Origin: JAPPLB01 sp965206655
GTDB lineage: Bacteria > Acidobacteriota > Terriglobia > Bryobacterales > UBA6623
Direction of reading: 5' to 3'
Length of the DNA stretch: 64,000 bases
Assembly: GCA_965206655.1 (NCBI GenBank)
Contig: CBDBKC010000038.1
Location: 682,001-746,000, forward strand
Positions 41,595 to 50,263 of the stretch are shown here, in pieces. Below the pieces are notes generated by a model. It was not told the DNA's origin, did not search any database, and saw only the letters and a program-made list of their open reading frames with translations. The number at the start of each line of letters is the position of its first letter. Position 1 is the stretch's first letter. Position numbers and translations under genes: made by a program.

Positions 41595-42537
41595 TGTGGA
41601 GTGTCAACAGGTTGTTCATAGGAAGCATGAGTCTGGAGAAGGGCGGACGATAGCGGAGAGCGGCGTGAGGGCGATGCCAGTTGTAGTCGTGCAGCCAGGG
41701 TAACAGATGGGCAGCGCGCTGCTGGGATGAGCAGTAGGAGCGAGCGTAAGCCCATTCTCTCAGAGCGGTCTGGATGAAGCGTTCGGCTTTGCCGTTGGTG
41801 CGCGGCGTGTAAGGCCGTGTGAAGCGATGACGGATATCGAGACGACGGCAGGCATCGCGGAAGAGCCGGGAGCGGTAACAAGAGCCGTTGTCGGTGAGCA
41901 GGCGGCGGATGCGGACGCCGAGCGAGCGATAGTAACCGACGGCAGCATTGAGGAAAGCTACGGCGGAGTCGCTCCGCTCATCGGAGAGGATCTGGGAGAA
42001 AGCCACACGGGAGTGGTCGTCGATGGCGACGTGCACGAATTCCCAGCCGGCGCCGCGGCAGCGGTGGGATTTGTCGGAGGTGACGCGATGACCGGCGCGC
42101 TGGAAGCGGCCGAGCTTCTTGATATCGAGATGTAACAGATCGCCGGGTGCGGGGTGTTCGTAGCGGCGCACGGGCGGGGCGGGTTCGAGATCGCGGATGC
42201 GGTTGAGGCCGGCGCGGCGCAAAATGCGGCTGACGGTGGCCTGAGAGACTCCGACACGAGTGGCAATGCGGTAGCCGGCCCAACGTTGTCGGCGCAGAGC
42301 AACGACACGGGCCGCGCTGGGCGCAGCAGTGCGGCGCGGGCTGCGAAGGGGGCGTGAGGAGCGGTCGACGAGACCGGCCTGACCCTCAGCCCGAAACCGC
42401 GCGAGCCATTTGCGTACGGTTCGCTCTGAGACGCCACAGGCCGCCGCGGCGGCCTGTGCGTTCTCCCCACCGAGGACGCGGCGAACCAACAGGGCTCGAC
42501 CTTTCGGTGTCAATCGTGCATTCTGATGGATGTTCAT
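41419..42537 (-). CDS. IS481-family transposase, copy 2, with read-through tail
   Basis: Same protein as at 126-1079 (start ATG at 42537 equals MNIHQNARLTP). Because the element has no stop codon, the frame runs past the IS end at 41595 and adds about 55 residues read antisense through the interrupted host gene (FQAPGDVDDLLDKVFFDGVR and on) before a stop at 41419. The catalytic core is intact, so the tail may or may not impair activity. Confidence 0.88.
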   Translation of the reverse strand: MNIHQNARLTPKGRALLVRRVLGGENAQAAAAACGVSERTVRKWLARFRAEGQAGLVDRSSRPLRSPRRTAAPSAARVVALRRQRWAGYRIATRVGVSQATVSRILRRAGLNRIRDLEPAPPVRRYEHPAPGDLLHLDIKKLGRFQRAGHRVTSDKSHRCRGAGWEFVHVAIDDHSRVAFSQILSDERSDSAVAFLNAAVGYYRSLGVRIRRLLTDNGSCYRSRLFRDACRRLDIRHRFTRPYTPRTNGKAERFIQTALREWAYARSYCSSQQRAAHLLPWLHDYNWHRPHAALRYRPPFSRLMLPMNNLLTLHTAFQAPGDVDDLLDKVFFDGVRRPELVLELGAVAVEVVGVFAADERVGGVEAVFECVL

Positions 42538-42620
42538 TCGGTCTCTCCAAGGTTGCTGTTGTGGGATAACTCCAGCTTCCTTGGTCCGGGACCGAATGAA
42601 CAACCTATTGAAAGGTCACA
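41595..42620 (-). mobile_element. IS481-family insertion sequence, copy 2 (1026 bp)
   Basis: Inverted copy of 43-1068, also 1026 bp; one silent base difference was seen in the transposase, so transposition was recent. Adjacent to its transposase-proximal end is aCTAGc (42621-42626), the NCTAGN target known for IS481; the other flank (aacgctg) has none. Lack of a duplicated target plus apparent loss of host coding sequence suggests an insertion-linked deletion or recombination between two copies. Confidence 0.92.
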
Positions 42621-42948
42621 ACTAGCCCGCCGCTACCACGCCGCCATGAAAGAGCTACGCGAAGCGCGCAAGCAACGTGCCCGAAACGCCTTTTTCAGCG
42701 GCCTCGATGACGCGCTGCGGCCCAAACCACAGGCCGAATCGACAGCCGACACCGATCCCGCCCCCGACACCAACGGCGAATCCGAAATGACGGAACCGAC
42801 CCAATCCGTCGCAACTCTATTAGAATCAATAGCCCCGATCAACTCCCCGGCACCCGAGCCCGACCCCACCGACCCCGGCATCAGCGACCTGCATCCGATC
42901 CAGCCGGAAACCCAAGGCGAAATCGCCACCCAGGAGGCCGCCAAGTAA
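42621..42948 (+). pseudogene. STGPRT/NALKHGL-family protein, C-terminal part
   Basis: After the IS the reading frame continues LARRYHAAMKELREARKQRA RNAFFSGLDDALRPKPQAES, then a low-complexity acidic/proline tail (TDTDPAPDTNGESEMTEPTQ, PAPEPDPTDPGISDLHPIQP) to the stop at 42948. The helical, basic ARRYHxAxKELREARKQR stretch is typical of the end of this family. It lacks its own start and would not be made as part of a full protein. Confidence 0.65.
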
Positions 42949-43100
42949 CCCCAACCCCAAATCCGAACCACGAACCACCCCACCCCAAAACACCGTGTAC
43001 CCCACCTGCGCCCAATCGACCCACAGAACCCGGAACGCAAGTGACGGGCCCGGCTGCTGACCACCACCGATCTACTGAACTGCCGCACTAAGCAAAGGAG

Positions 43101-43120
43101 GCGCGGATGTCAATCCGCGC
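43101..43120. repeat. GTCA-capped hairpin
   Basis: Perfect 8-bp stem GCGCGGAT/ATCCGCGC closing GTCA (43109-43112), in the 231-base gap between the split gene and the amidohydrolase. A degenerate relative (ccgaatGTAAaatccg) follows at about 43155. No gene is seen in the gap. Confidence 0.6.
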
Positions 43121-43179
43121 GTGGGCTGACCCGTCTCCCCCAACCAAAAGAGGCCGAATGTAAAATCCGAGCCCCCGCC

Positions 43180-44397
43180 TCAGGCACCTGGGGTGAGCTT
43201 GCCCTCGCGGAGCGCCAGCACGGGGATGAGTTTCCGTGAGGCCTCTCGCACTTCTCTCTTCGAATCGATCAGCGGGAACTTGCCCTCGACGAGATTCAAT
43301 ACGGCGATGTTCGCGACTCTGCCGGGCTTGATAGAGCCCAACTCGCCGTCACGGTGAATGGCGCGGGCGGGCTCGATGGTCGCAAGCTCAATCACTTTCT
43401 GCAAAGGCAGGCCCAGCAGCAGCATCTTCGACATCGTGGTCGGCAGATCGAAGACCGGCCCCATCGCGCTATAGGTATGGATGTCGCTGCTGATCGACGA
43501 GGGCGGCAGTCCTTCGCTCAGTGCCTGCTCCATGGCGGCGAACGAGAAGCCGCCGCTGCCGTGACCGATGTCGAATCGAACGCCGCGTTTCGCCGCGCGC
43601 TTGATCGAATCGGCAACGCGTCCGTTCTCACCGATCACGCCGCCGGCGTCGCGGAACGAGTGCGTCATCATGTCACCGGGACGTAGCAGTTCCAAAAGCT
43701 TTTCGAGAGGCGCCTCGTGCGGGCCGACGTGCATCATGATCGGCTTGCCGATCTTCTCAGCCACGGCGCGTGTACGGCGCACCGCCTCGATCTCATTCGG
43801 ACCGGCCAGCGCGGCACTGCAACGCACCTTCATGCCGACAATGACGTCGGCATGCTCGATGGCGGCTTCCTGCGCGGCGGCTACATCGACCATGCGCATG
43901 TCGGTGAGTTCGCCGGGCCGCGCGATCAAGCCGATCCGCGAGATGTTGAGAAACGCCAGAATTTGCGTCTTCGCCGGGTTGATGATGTAACGCCGGAACC
44001 CCTCAAAGCTATCGGCGCCCGAAGAGCCTGCGTCCACGGCCGTCGTAACACCACGGCCGATACAGAAACGGTCGAGATCAACACCCCAGTGGGAGATCCC
44101 TTGGAACCCGTGAACATGAATGTCGATTAGGCCGGGCGTGACAAGACTACCTGGAACTTGGATGATTCGCCTGGCCCGTTTGCGGTCGATATTGGGCTCG
44201 ATGGCTGCGATCTTTCCATCAGCGATGGCGACATCGGCGACCTTGTCGAGCGACTGAGAAGGATCGAGGACGCAGCCGCCCTGTACGACTAGGTCGTACC
44301 TGTCAGTGGAGGCCTGACCCTTCGCTTCCTGTATTGCCACAGGCACGACACAGGCGGCCGTGCCGCAGAACCGCACGAAATCCCTACGTTTCATCAC
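43180..44397 (-). CDS. Amidohydrolase/deacetylase-family metallohydrolase, Tat-exported
   Basis: 405 residues. MMKRRDFVRFCGTAACVVPV is a twin-arginine signal. The amidohydrolase fold begins DLVVQGGCVLDPSQSLDKVA; metal ligands are HVHGF in LVTPGLIDIHVHGFQG, a lysine in VGMKVRCSAALAG, histidine in IMMHVGPHEA and D in SSDIHTYS, with the closing PGRVANIAVL. This matches the 'amidohydrolase/deacetylase' (EF_0837-like) group acting on N-acyl or cyclic amide compounds. 35 bases after the next amidohydrolase on the same strand, so probably one operon. Confidence 0.87.
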   Translation of the reverse strand: MMKRRDFVRFCGTAACVVPVAIQEAKGQASTDRYDLVVQGGCVLDPSQSLDKVADVAIADGKIAAIEPNIDRKRARRIIQVPGSLVTPGLIDIHVHGFQGISHWGVDLDRFCIGRGVTTAVDAGSSGADSFEGFRRYIINPAKTQILAFLNISRIGLIARPGELTDMRMVDVAAAQEAAIEHADVIVGMKVRCSAALAGPNEIEAVRRTRAVAEKIGKPIMMHVGPHEAPLEKLLELLRPGDMMTHSFRDAGGVIGENGRVADSIKRAAKRGVRFDIGHGSGGFSFAAMEQALSEGLPPSSISSDIHTYSAMGPVFDLPTTMSKMLLLGLPLQKVIELATIEPARAIHRDGELGSIKPGRVANIAVLNLVEGKFPLIDSKREVREASRKLIPVLALREGKLTPGA

Positions 44398-44432
44398 TTC
44401 TCCTCTATTTCCTACACCTGCACACTCCGCGG

Positions 44433-45389
44433 TCAGGCGCCCGTGGGCTGATCGGGGGCGCGCTTCTTCCAGCGGTAGGCCTTGACGGAGTTGCGCCAGA
44501 AATACTTCTCCTGTTGGGCGCGAGTTTTCTCGCTAAAGTACTTTCGGACCACGCCGAGCACCTTGGGGTACGGCCCAAGCGGCTCGGAGTTGGGCCAGTC
44601 GCTGCCGTAGACGACGCGGTCCTCACCGAACGTCGCCCACATCTCGTCCAGCTTGGCGCGATAGACTTCGACGTCGTCGGGAACGGTTCCGCCGATATGC
44701 TGGAGCACGGCTGAGACCTTGACGTAGACTTGGGGGCGCGTGCCGAGTTCGCGCATCGCGGCCTGGTAGGCCCTACGATCAGGTCCCGGAGGCGGCACGG
44801 GGAGATTCGGCAGGTGGTCGAGCATGACGCGCAGGTTCGGAATCCGGTCCGTTAGCGTGATGACATCTTCAAGCGCCCGCACGCTTTGATTGGCCGTATC
44901 GAGGGTCAATCCGCGATCGGCGAGCATGCGTATGTTCTTCACGAAAACAGGCTTGGCAAGGTTGACGCGCAGGTCGCGGTCCCACAGGTATCCGGAGCGG
45001 ATGCCGAGGAACAACGGGTTCTTCGCAAAACGTTCGAGATGCTTGGCAAAGTCCGGTTTGCCGGCCTCGATGTCGCCAATCGTACCGACCATGATCGTGT
45101 CTTTCTCGATCACGTCGAGCACCCACTGGTTATCTTCGAGCCAGGGACTACACTCGACCTCGATGGCGCCTACGATGCCAAGTCCGGCGCTGGCTTGGCG
45201 GAGCCGGTCGGGAAGCGTCTTCTTGTAAATGAGAGTGTTCGTCTTCGGCGGCCACGGGATGCCTTCCGGGCGCGTCGGGTCGTAGAGGTGGACGTGGGTA
45301 TCGATGATTGGAAGCGCATCATCAGTCGCGCACGCCCCACCGGCGGCCAGCACAGCAGCCGATGCACTGAGAAAAGTTCGGCGGTTCAC
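44433..45389 (-). CDS. Amidohydrolase-2 family TIM-barrel protein, exported
   Basis: 318 residues with signal peptide MNRRTFLSASAAVLAAGGAC. The barrel has IIDTHVHLYDPTRPEG (HxH metal site), MLDHLPNLP, and VVYGSDWPNSEPLG (terminal aspartate), as in 2-pyrone-4,6-dicarboxylate lactonase and ACMS decarboxylase relatives. Acidobacterial paralogues usually serve degradation of lactones or aromatic products; substrate unknown. Upstream of and co-directional with the previous amidohydrolase gene. Confidence 0.87.
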   Translation of the reverse strand: MNRRTFLSASAAVLAAGGACATDDALPIIDTHVHLYDPTRPEGIPWPPKTNTLIYKKTLPDRLRQASAGLGIVGAIEVECSPWLEDNQWVLDVIEKDTIMVGTIGDIEAGKPDFAKHLERFAKNPLFLGIRSGYLWDRDLRVNLAKPVFVKNIRMLADRGLTLDTANQSVRALEDVITLTDRIPNLRVMLDHLPNLPVPPPGPDRRAYQAAMRELGTRPQVYVKVSAVLQHIGGTVPDDVEVYRAKLDEMWATFGEDRVVYGSDWPNSEPLGPYPKVLGVVRKYFSEKTRAQQEKYFWRNSVKAYRWKKRAPDQPTGA

Positions 45390-45661
45390 TGCTCTAGCTT
45401 AGCGCCCCTTCAGCGAGCTTGACGGCGGCGGCATCGATTTTCGCGGAAACCGGCGGGCGCAGGGTCTACGAGATGCTGTTTTTCGATTCTTGATAGACCT
45501 CGAGTTGCGGATGGTCCGGCCCCAGGTGACAGATTTGAGAGTAGGCGTGGCGATCCAGGTGTCTCAGTTTGGGTCCAGGTAGCCGGCTTGAGACTTTGCC
45601 GTGACGATGGGTTCCGTCACTGGAACAACGTGAAAGGTTATCTTGAGGGCTTGGCGACACC

Positions 45662-45868
45662 TTGACCGGCCGAACCATCTCGCGCTACAAAGTCCTCGAC
45701 AAGCTCGGCGAGGGGGCATGGGTGTCGTGTACAAAGCCGAGGACACCAAACTCAAGCGCGTCGTCGCCCTGAAGTCCCTTCCGTCGACCGCGTCCGCGAG
45801 CGACGACGAGAAGGCCCGGTTTCTCCGCGAGGCACAGGCGGCAGCGGCTCTGGCCCATCCCAATGTTG
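45662..45868 (+). pseudogene. Serine/threonine kinase N-lobe fragment with frameshift
   Basis: TTG at 45662 begins LTGRTISRYKVLDKLGEG, then the frame shifts in the GAGGGGGC run (45709-45716) and continues GGMGVVYKAEDTKLKRVVAL, KSLPSTASASDDEKARFLRE and AQAAAALAHPN, after which kinase similarity stops at about 45868. It is the first third of a kinase like those at 8393 and 35917, truncated and shifted. The 270 bases before it hold nothing recognisable. Confidence 0.75.
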
Positions 45869-45940
45869 GACCGTATCGGCTTCTGGATGTAGGAGTTGGG
45901 CCGCCAGTCAACTAGACTGGAAGCGACCCGAGGACGAACC

Positions 45941-46948
45941 ATGATTCCACTCACGAACCGCCGCCGTTTCATCCACGCCGGCGCGACCGGCCTTGCCGCC
46001 CTGTCGCTCCGCTGTTCCGAATCGCCCGCCCCCGAATCGGCGCCTTCCGAGCCCGCCGCTATCCCCGTCACGACTCACACCTATAAGACTGTCGGCGATC
46101 TCGAAATCAAGGCTGACGTCCATCGCCTGGATGACGACTCGGTGCGGCCCGTCGTCGTCTGGATTCACGGCGGGGCATTGATCAACGGCCATCGCGCAGG
46201 CATTTCGGATCGCGTCAAAGATATGGTGCTGGGCGCCGGTTACACGATTGTGTCGATCGATTACCGCCTGGCGCCGGAAACGCAGCTACCCGCGATCATC
46301 GAAGACGTTGAAGACGCCTTTCGATGGATTCGCGCGGAAGGCCCCACGCTCTTCCACGCGAATGTCGAAAAGCTCGCTGTGATGGGAGGCTCGGCGGGCG
46401 GATACCTGACGCTGACTTCCGGATTCCGTGTTGAGCCGCGTCCAGCGGTGCTGGTGGCGTTTTGGGGCTACGGCGATCTGGTCGGCGACTGGTACAGTAC
46501 GCCCAGCCCGCACGAACGTCATCAACGCATCAAGATGGATCGCGGCGAAGCGTACGAACAAGTCAGCGGCCCGCCGGTTTCCGACTCACGCGAACGCGAA
46601 GGAAACGGTGGCGCCTTCTACCAGCACTGCCGCCAACACGGCATCTGGCCGAAAGCTGTCTCAGGCTGGGACCCGCATACCGAGGCGGATAAGTTCGTCC
46701 CGTATATGCCGGTCCGGAACGTCATCGGGGAGTATCCGCCTACCATGCTGATCCACGGCACGAATGACACGGATGTTCCTTATCAGCAATCCGTCATGAT
46801 GGCCGAGCAGTTTAAGGAGCATGGCGTAGCGCACGAGCTCGTCAGCATCCCGAACGGCGAGCACGGCCTGGGCGGCGGCGATCCCAAGCTGATCGACCAA
46901 GCTTACACGTCGGCTTTGGAGTTTGTGAGGAAGCACACCTTGGCTTGA
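45941..46948 (+). CDS. Alpha/beta hydrolase (esterase/lipase, BD-FAE-like), exported
   Basis: 335 residues from the ATG at 45941. NRRRFIHAGATGLAALSLRCSE carries a twin-arginine signal with a possible lipobox (LRCS). The oxyanion HGGA is in VVWIHGGALINGHR, the nucleophile elbow is MGGSAGGYLTLT, the acid lies in HGTNDTDVPYQQS, and the histidine in NGEHGLGGG. Probably a carboxylesterase or deacetylase for plant or bacterial polymers; substrate unknown. Confidence 0.87.
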   Translation: MIPLTNRRRFIHAGATGLAALSLRCSESPAPESAPSEPAAIPVTTHTYKTVGDLEIKADVHRLDDDSVRPVVVWIHGGALINGHRAGISDRVKDMVLGAGYTIVSIDYRLAPETQLPAIIEDVEDAFRWIRAEGPTLFHANVEKLAVMGGSAGGYLTLTSGFRVEPRPAVLVAFWGYGDLVGDWYSTPSPHERHQRIKMDRGEAYEQVSGPPVSDSREREGNGGAFYQHCRQHGIWPKAVSGWDPHTEADKFVPYMPVRNVIGEYPPTMLIHGTNDTDVPYQQSVMMAEQFKEHGVAHELVSIPNGEHGLGGGDPKLIDQAYTSALEFVRKHTLA

Positions 46949-47078
46949 GTAGCCGGCACGGCGAGCTTCACGTTCTTCACACAACTTCCCAAGGATTCAT
47001 CACCGCCGCAAGCAGCAGCGCCATTTAGGACGTAAGTTCTAAGATAACGACCAACGCTCTCTCAAACAAGCTTCCACC

Positions 47079-48659
47079 ATGCTAAACACACTTCCCTGCG
47101 CGACCTTCCGTAACACTCGGCCATCGGTTCTCAATCAGTGGCGGCCTCCGAATCGATGGTCATCGACATTCATGCTTGCGGCGCTCATTTGCGTGGCGCT
47201 GTTCTTATCCAACGTTGCGTCCGCCGCCCAACTCCGAGCCGGCGTCGCCAAGGCCGACATTACGGACAGAGCCGCCGGTCCGGTCAACGACCCGTTGTAC
47301 GCCAAAGCTCTCGTCTTGAAAGATGGGATATCGACGCTTGTCATGATCACCGTGGATGCCGTTGCGCTCGGTGAAATCGGACCTATCAGCAACGACTACC
47401 TGCCGACTGTACGCGCGCGGATCGAACGCGAACTCGGCATTTCGGCGACCAACGTCTTGATCAATACCAGCCATTGCCACGGGATCGTTCGCTCCGATGT
47501 GGACGTGCTGACGTTTCAGGCGGTCCAGGAGGCCGCGCGCAACCTCGTCCCGGTAACCGTAGGCGCGGGCAGGGGCCACGAAGACCGCGTCATGGAGAAC
47601 CGCCGGCTCAAGCTGAAAAGCGGCCGAACGGTGGATATTCGCCGCGCCTACTCGCTTCCGCCCGACGAGGAAGTAGCCGAAGTCGGTCCGGTAGACCCGG
47701 AAATCGGCCTGCTGCGGCTGGATCGCGAAGACGGCCGGACCTTAGCGGTCGTTTACAACTTCGCGGTCCATCCGATCCACGGTGTCCCGAGCGGCGGAAA
47801 CACGGCGGACATGATCGGCTTTGCTTCGAAGGTGCTTGAAGAGAGCCTGGACGAGGGGACGATGGCGTTCTTTCTGCAAGGGAGCGCGGGAGACATCAAT
47901 CCGGTCCTCTATAAGCACGTCGACCATGTTCTCGATGCTGAGCCTTTGGGGAACATGCTGGGCCTGAGCGCGCTGCGGGCCGCGAAGAAGATTCGTACTC
48001 GCCAGGCCGGACCACTCAAGGTGCTGAACGAAAAGCTCGATCTTCCCCGAGCCAACACCGCGGAGCGAATTGCTGAGATGGAGGCGGAGCGGATTCGGCT
48101 GATGAAGTCCCTGGGGGGAACGACTCTGAACCTAAAGACATTCCTTCCGCTGGTCGTGAAGTACAGAGTGTGGAGCGGCTCACCTTCTTACTACTCCCAC
48201 GCCTATCTGCACGAGAAAATGTTGCAGCGTGATCACCTAAGCAAACTGGACTCCGCCAACCGCGACGCCATGGAGCAATATATCCGCAACATTCACACCA
48301 TGGAGGAGCTGTCCAGAATCAACACTAACCTGGCCTTACTCGAGAGACATCAAGCCAAGTTCCTGGCCGCCGGCGGTCGGCCTCTTACCGTGGAACTCAT
48401 GGGCGTCCGAATCGGCGACTTTGTGCTGACAACGTTTCCCGGTGAGCTAACCGTCCAGATCGGAATGAACATCAAGCGCGACTCGCCCCACGACCTAACG
48501 TTCGTCGCGGGCTACACGAACGGCTACATCTACTACGCGCCGACAACGGAGCAGTTGCGCAATGCCGGCAACGCGCAAGAGGACAGCGACACGATGGTAG
48601 CGCCGGGTTGGCAAGAGATCTACGAGAAGAAAGCCGCGGAGATGCTGAGTAGATTGTAG
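47079..48659 (+). CDS. Neutral/alkaline ceramidase-like (N-terminal domain) protein, secreted
   Basis: 526 residues with a hydrophobic leader (STFMLAALICVALFLSNVAS). The mature start LRAGVAKADITDRAAGPVND is the hallmark of the neutral ceramidase N-terminal domain. Metal-ligand regions LINTSHCHGIVRSDVD and YNFAVHPIHGVPSGGNTADM are present. Residues 310-430 are a charged helical insert. The eukaryotic immunoglobulin-like C-terminal domain is lacking, as in most acidobacterial and planctomycete members, which probably act on other amides or esters. Confidence 0.85.
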   Translation: MLNTLPCATFRNTRPSVLNQWRPPNRWSSTFMLAALICVALFLSNVASAAQLRAGVAKADITDRAAGPVNDPLYAKALVLKDGISTLVMITVDAVALGEIGPISNDYLPTVRARIERELGISATNVLINTSHCHGIVRSDVDVLTFQAVQEAARNLVPVTVGAGRGHEDRVMENRRLKLKSGRTVDIRRAYSLPPDEEVAEVGPVDPEIGLLRLDREDGRTLAVVYNFAVHPIHGVPSGGNTADMIGFASKVLEESLDEGTMAFFLQGSAGDINPVLYKHVDHVLDAEPLGNMLGLSALRAAKKIRTRQAGPLKVLNEKLDLPRANTAERIAEMEAERIRLMKSLGGTTLNLKTFLPLVVKYRVWSGSPSYYSHAYLHEKMLQRDHLSKLDSANRDAMEQYIRNIHTMEELSRINTNLALLERHQAKFLAAGGRPLTVELMGVRIGDFVLTTFPGELTVQIGMNIKRDSPHDLTFVAGYTNGYIYYAPTTEQLRNAGNAQEDSDTMVAPGWQEIYEKKAAEMLSRL

Positions 48660-48661
48660 TT

Positions 48662-49168
48662 ATGGGGAGTGACGCCATTGGGATCCATCCGCTGATTCAC
48701 GAGCATTGGCCTGACGTTCGGCGCATTTACCAGGAGGGCATTGAGACCGGCCAGGCGACATTCGAAACAGCCGCGCCCGATTGGGAAGCGTTCGATGCGA
48801 ATCACACACTGGATTGCCGTCTCGTCGCGATCGTTGAGGACCGTATTGTCGGTTGGGCCGCGCTCGTGCCCTTCTCGAACCGGCCGGTGTACCGGGGAGT
48901 GGCTGAGGCAAGCGTTTATGCGGAAGCGCGGGAGCGTGGTAGGGGGACCGGCACCCAGCTTCTTCGGTCTTTGATCCGCGCGTCGGAGAACAAAGGCTAC
49001 TGGACGTTGCTAGGGAAGATCTTCCCCGAAAACGAGTCCAGCCTGGCGCTTGTTGGCAAGTATGGTTTCCGCGACGTAGGAACACTCACCAAGATCGGCC
49101 AACATAAGGGAGAATGGCGAGATGTGGTTCTACTGGAACGGCGCGCCGGTGAGGAGGGAAGCCGCTGA
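48662..49168 (+). CDS. GNAT N-acetyltransferase (phosphinothricin acetyltransferase-like)
   Basis: 168 residues. IHPLIHEHWPDVRRIYQEGI and ETGQATFETAAPDWEAFDAN are typical of the PAT/bar group, followed by the acetyl-CoA loop EARERGRGTGTQLLRSLI and KYGFRDVGTLTKIGQHKGEW. The family acetylates small amines, from phosphinothricin to methionine sulfoximine. Starts 3 bases after the ceramidase-like stop, so probably cotranscribed. Confidence 0.87.
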   Translation: MGSDAIGIHPLIHEHWPDVRRIYQEGIETGQATFETAAPDWEAFDANHTLDCRLVAIVEDRIVGWAALVPFSNRPVYRGVAEASVYAEARERGRGTGTQLLRSLIRASENKGYWTLLGKIFPENESSLALVGKYGFRDVGTLTKIGQHKGEWRDVVLLERRAGEEGSR

Positions 49169-49216
49169 CCGTGCCGTCAGTGCCCCGGCTAAACTACGCT
49201 GTGGATCCCACTCGCA

Positions 49217-50236
49217 ATGCCTGAACTCCTGACCCATCCGCTCAACATCCCCGCTGCCTGGCGGGGCGCCGACCTCGAATCCGAGTCGTCATGGATCTAT
49301 GATCTCGATTCGGCCGTTCTTCATGAACTGCGGTCCTCTCTGAGCACGGTCGAACAATCGCGCCAACCTCTCTTCGAAATCACGCCCCGCAGCTTTCCCC
49401 TGCCGTCGTTTGCGGAGCCGCGCGATCAACTTCTGGCCGACCTCGAAGGAGGCCGCGGCTTCGCCCTGATCCGGGGCCTCCCAGTCGATAACTGCTCGGA
49501 ACAGCAAGCTACAACGCTCTTTTGGGGCCTCGGCACACATCTCGGCCATCCCGAACCGCAGGATGCCGCGGGCAATCTACTTCATCACGTCCGCAACACC
49601 GGGCGTGACCTATCGGAAGACGACGTTCGCAAGTACCAAACCAACCAGGACATCCCGTTCCACAACGACGGCTCCGACATCTTCCTGCTGCTCTGCGTTC
49701 GAAACGCAAAGAGTGGGGGAAGCAGCCGTCTCGTCAGTTCAACCGCCGTCTTCAACGAAATCGTGCAGCACCAGCCTGACCTGGCCGAAGTCCTGCAGCA
49801 ACCCTTCCACTTCGATGCTCGAGGACAGCAGCAGCCCGGCCAACCCCGCGCGCAGACTGTACCGATTTACAGCTACCACGAAGGCAGGCTCAGTACCATC
49901 AACAAGCGCTTCTACATCGACTTGGCGCAACGCTTCCCCGAGGTGCCCGACCTTACCAAGCAACAAATCGAGGCCCTTGACCTGTTTGATGAAATCTGCA
50001 CTCGGCCCGGCATCTGCCTCGAATTCGACATGCGGCCGGGAGACATCCTGGCAGCGAACAACTACGACATCTTGCATTGCCGAACCGCGTTCCACGATCA
50101 CGAAGACCCCGACCTTCGCCGTCACATGATGCGCCTCTGGCTGACCATCCCGAACGGCCGGCCCCTCCCGCCCGTCTTTGCCAACACCCGCGAGTTCCAG
50201 CACAGCTACGCGCGCCGCTATTCAGCACAAGGATGA
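49217..50236 (+). CDS. TauD/TfdA-family Fe(II)/2-oxoglutarate dioxygenase
   Basis: 339 residues. The iron-binding HxD is H149-N-D151 in QDIPFHNDGSDIF, the distal histidine is in NNYDILHCRTAF, and the 2-oxoglutarate arginine in DLRRHMMRLWLT. The domain is complete; N-terminal residues 1-75 are less conserved. The substrate is unknown; the neighbouring genes give no clear pathway. Confidence 0.85.
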   Translation: MPELLTHPLNIPAAWRGADLESESSWIYDLDSAVLHELRSSLSTVEQSRQPLFEITPRSFPLPSFAEPRDQLLADLEGGRGFALIRGLPVDNCSEQQATTLFWGLGTHLGHPEPQDAAGNLLHHVRNTGRDLSEDDVRKYQTNQDIPFHNDGSDIFLLLCVRNAKSGGSSRLVSSTAVFNEIVQHQPDLAEVLQQPFHFDARGQQQPGQPRAQTVPIYSYHEGRLSTINKRFYIDLAQRFPEVPDLTKQQIEALDLFDEICTRPGICLEFDMRPGDILAANNYDILHCRTAFHDHEDPDLRRHMMRLWLTIPNGRPLPPVFANTREFQHSYARRYSAQG

Positions 50237-50263
50237 CAGCCCTCTTTCGGCTTTAGTCGCGAT

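Noticed and set aside
30340..43120. GTNA hairpins as integron attC sites
   Set aside because: The stem-variable fold recalls attC, but no RYYYAAC/GTTRRRY core sites and no integrase gene are present.
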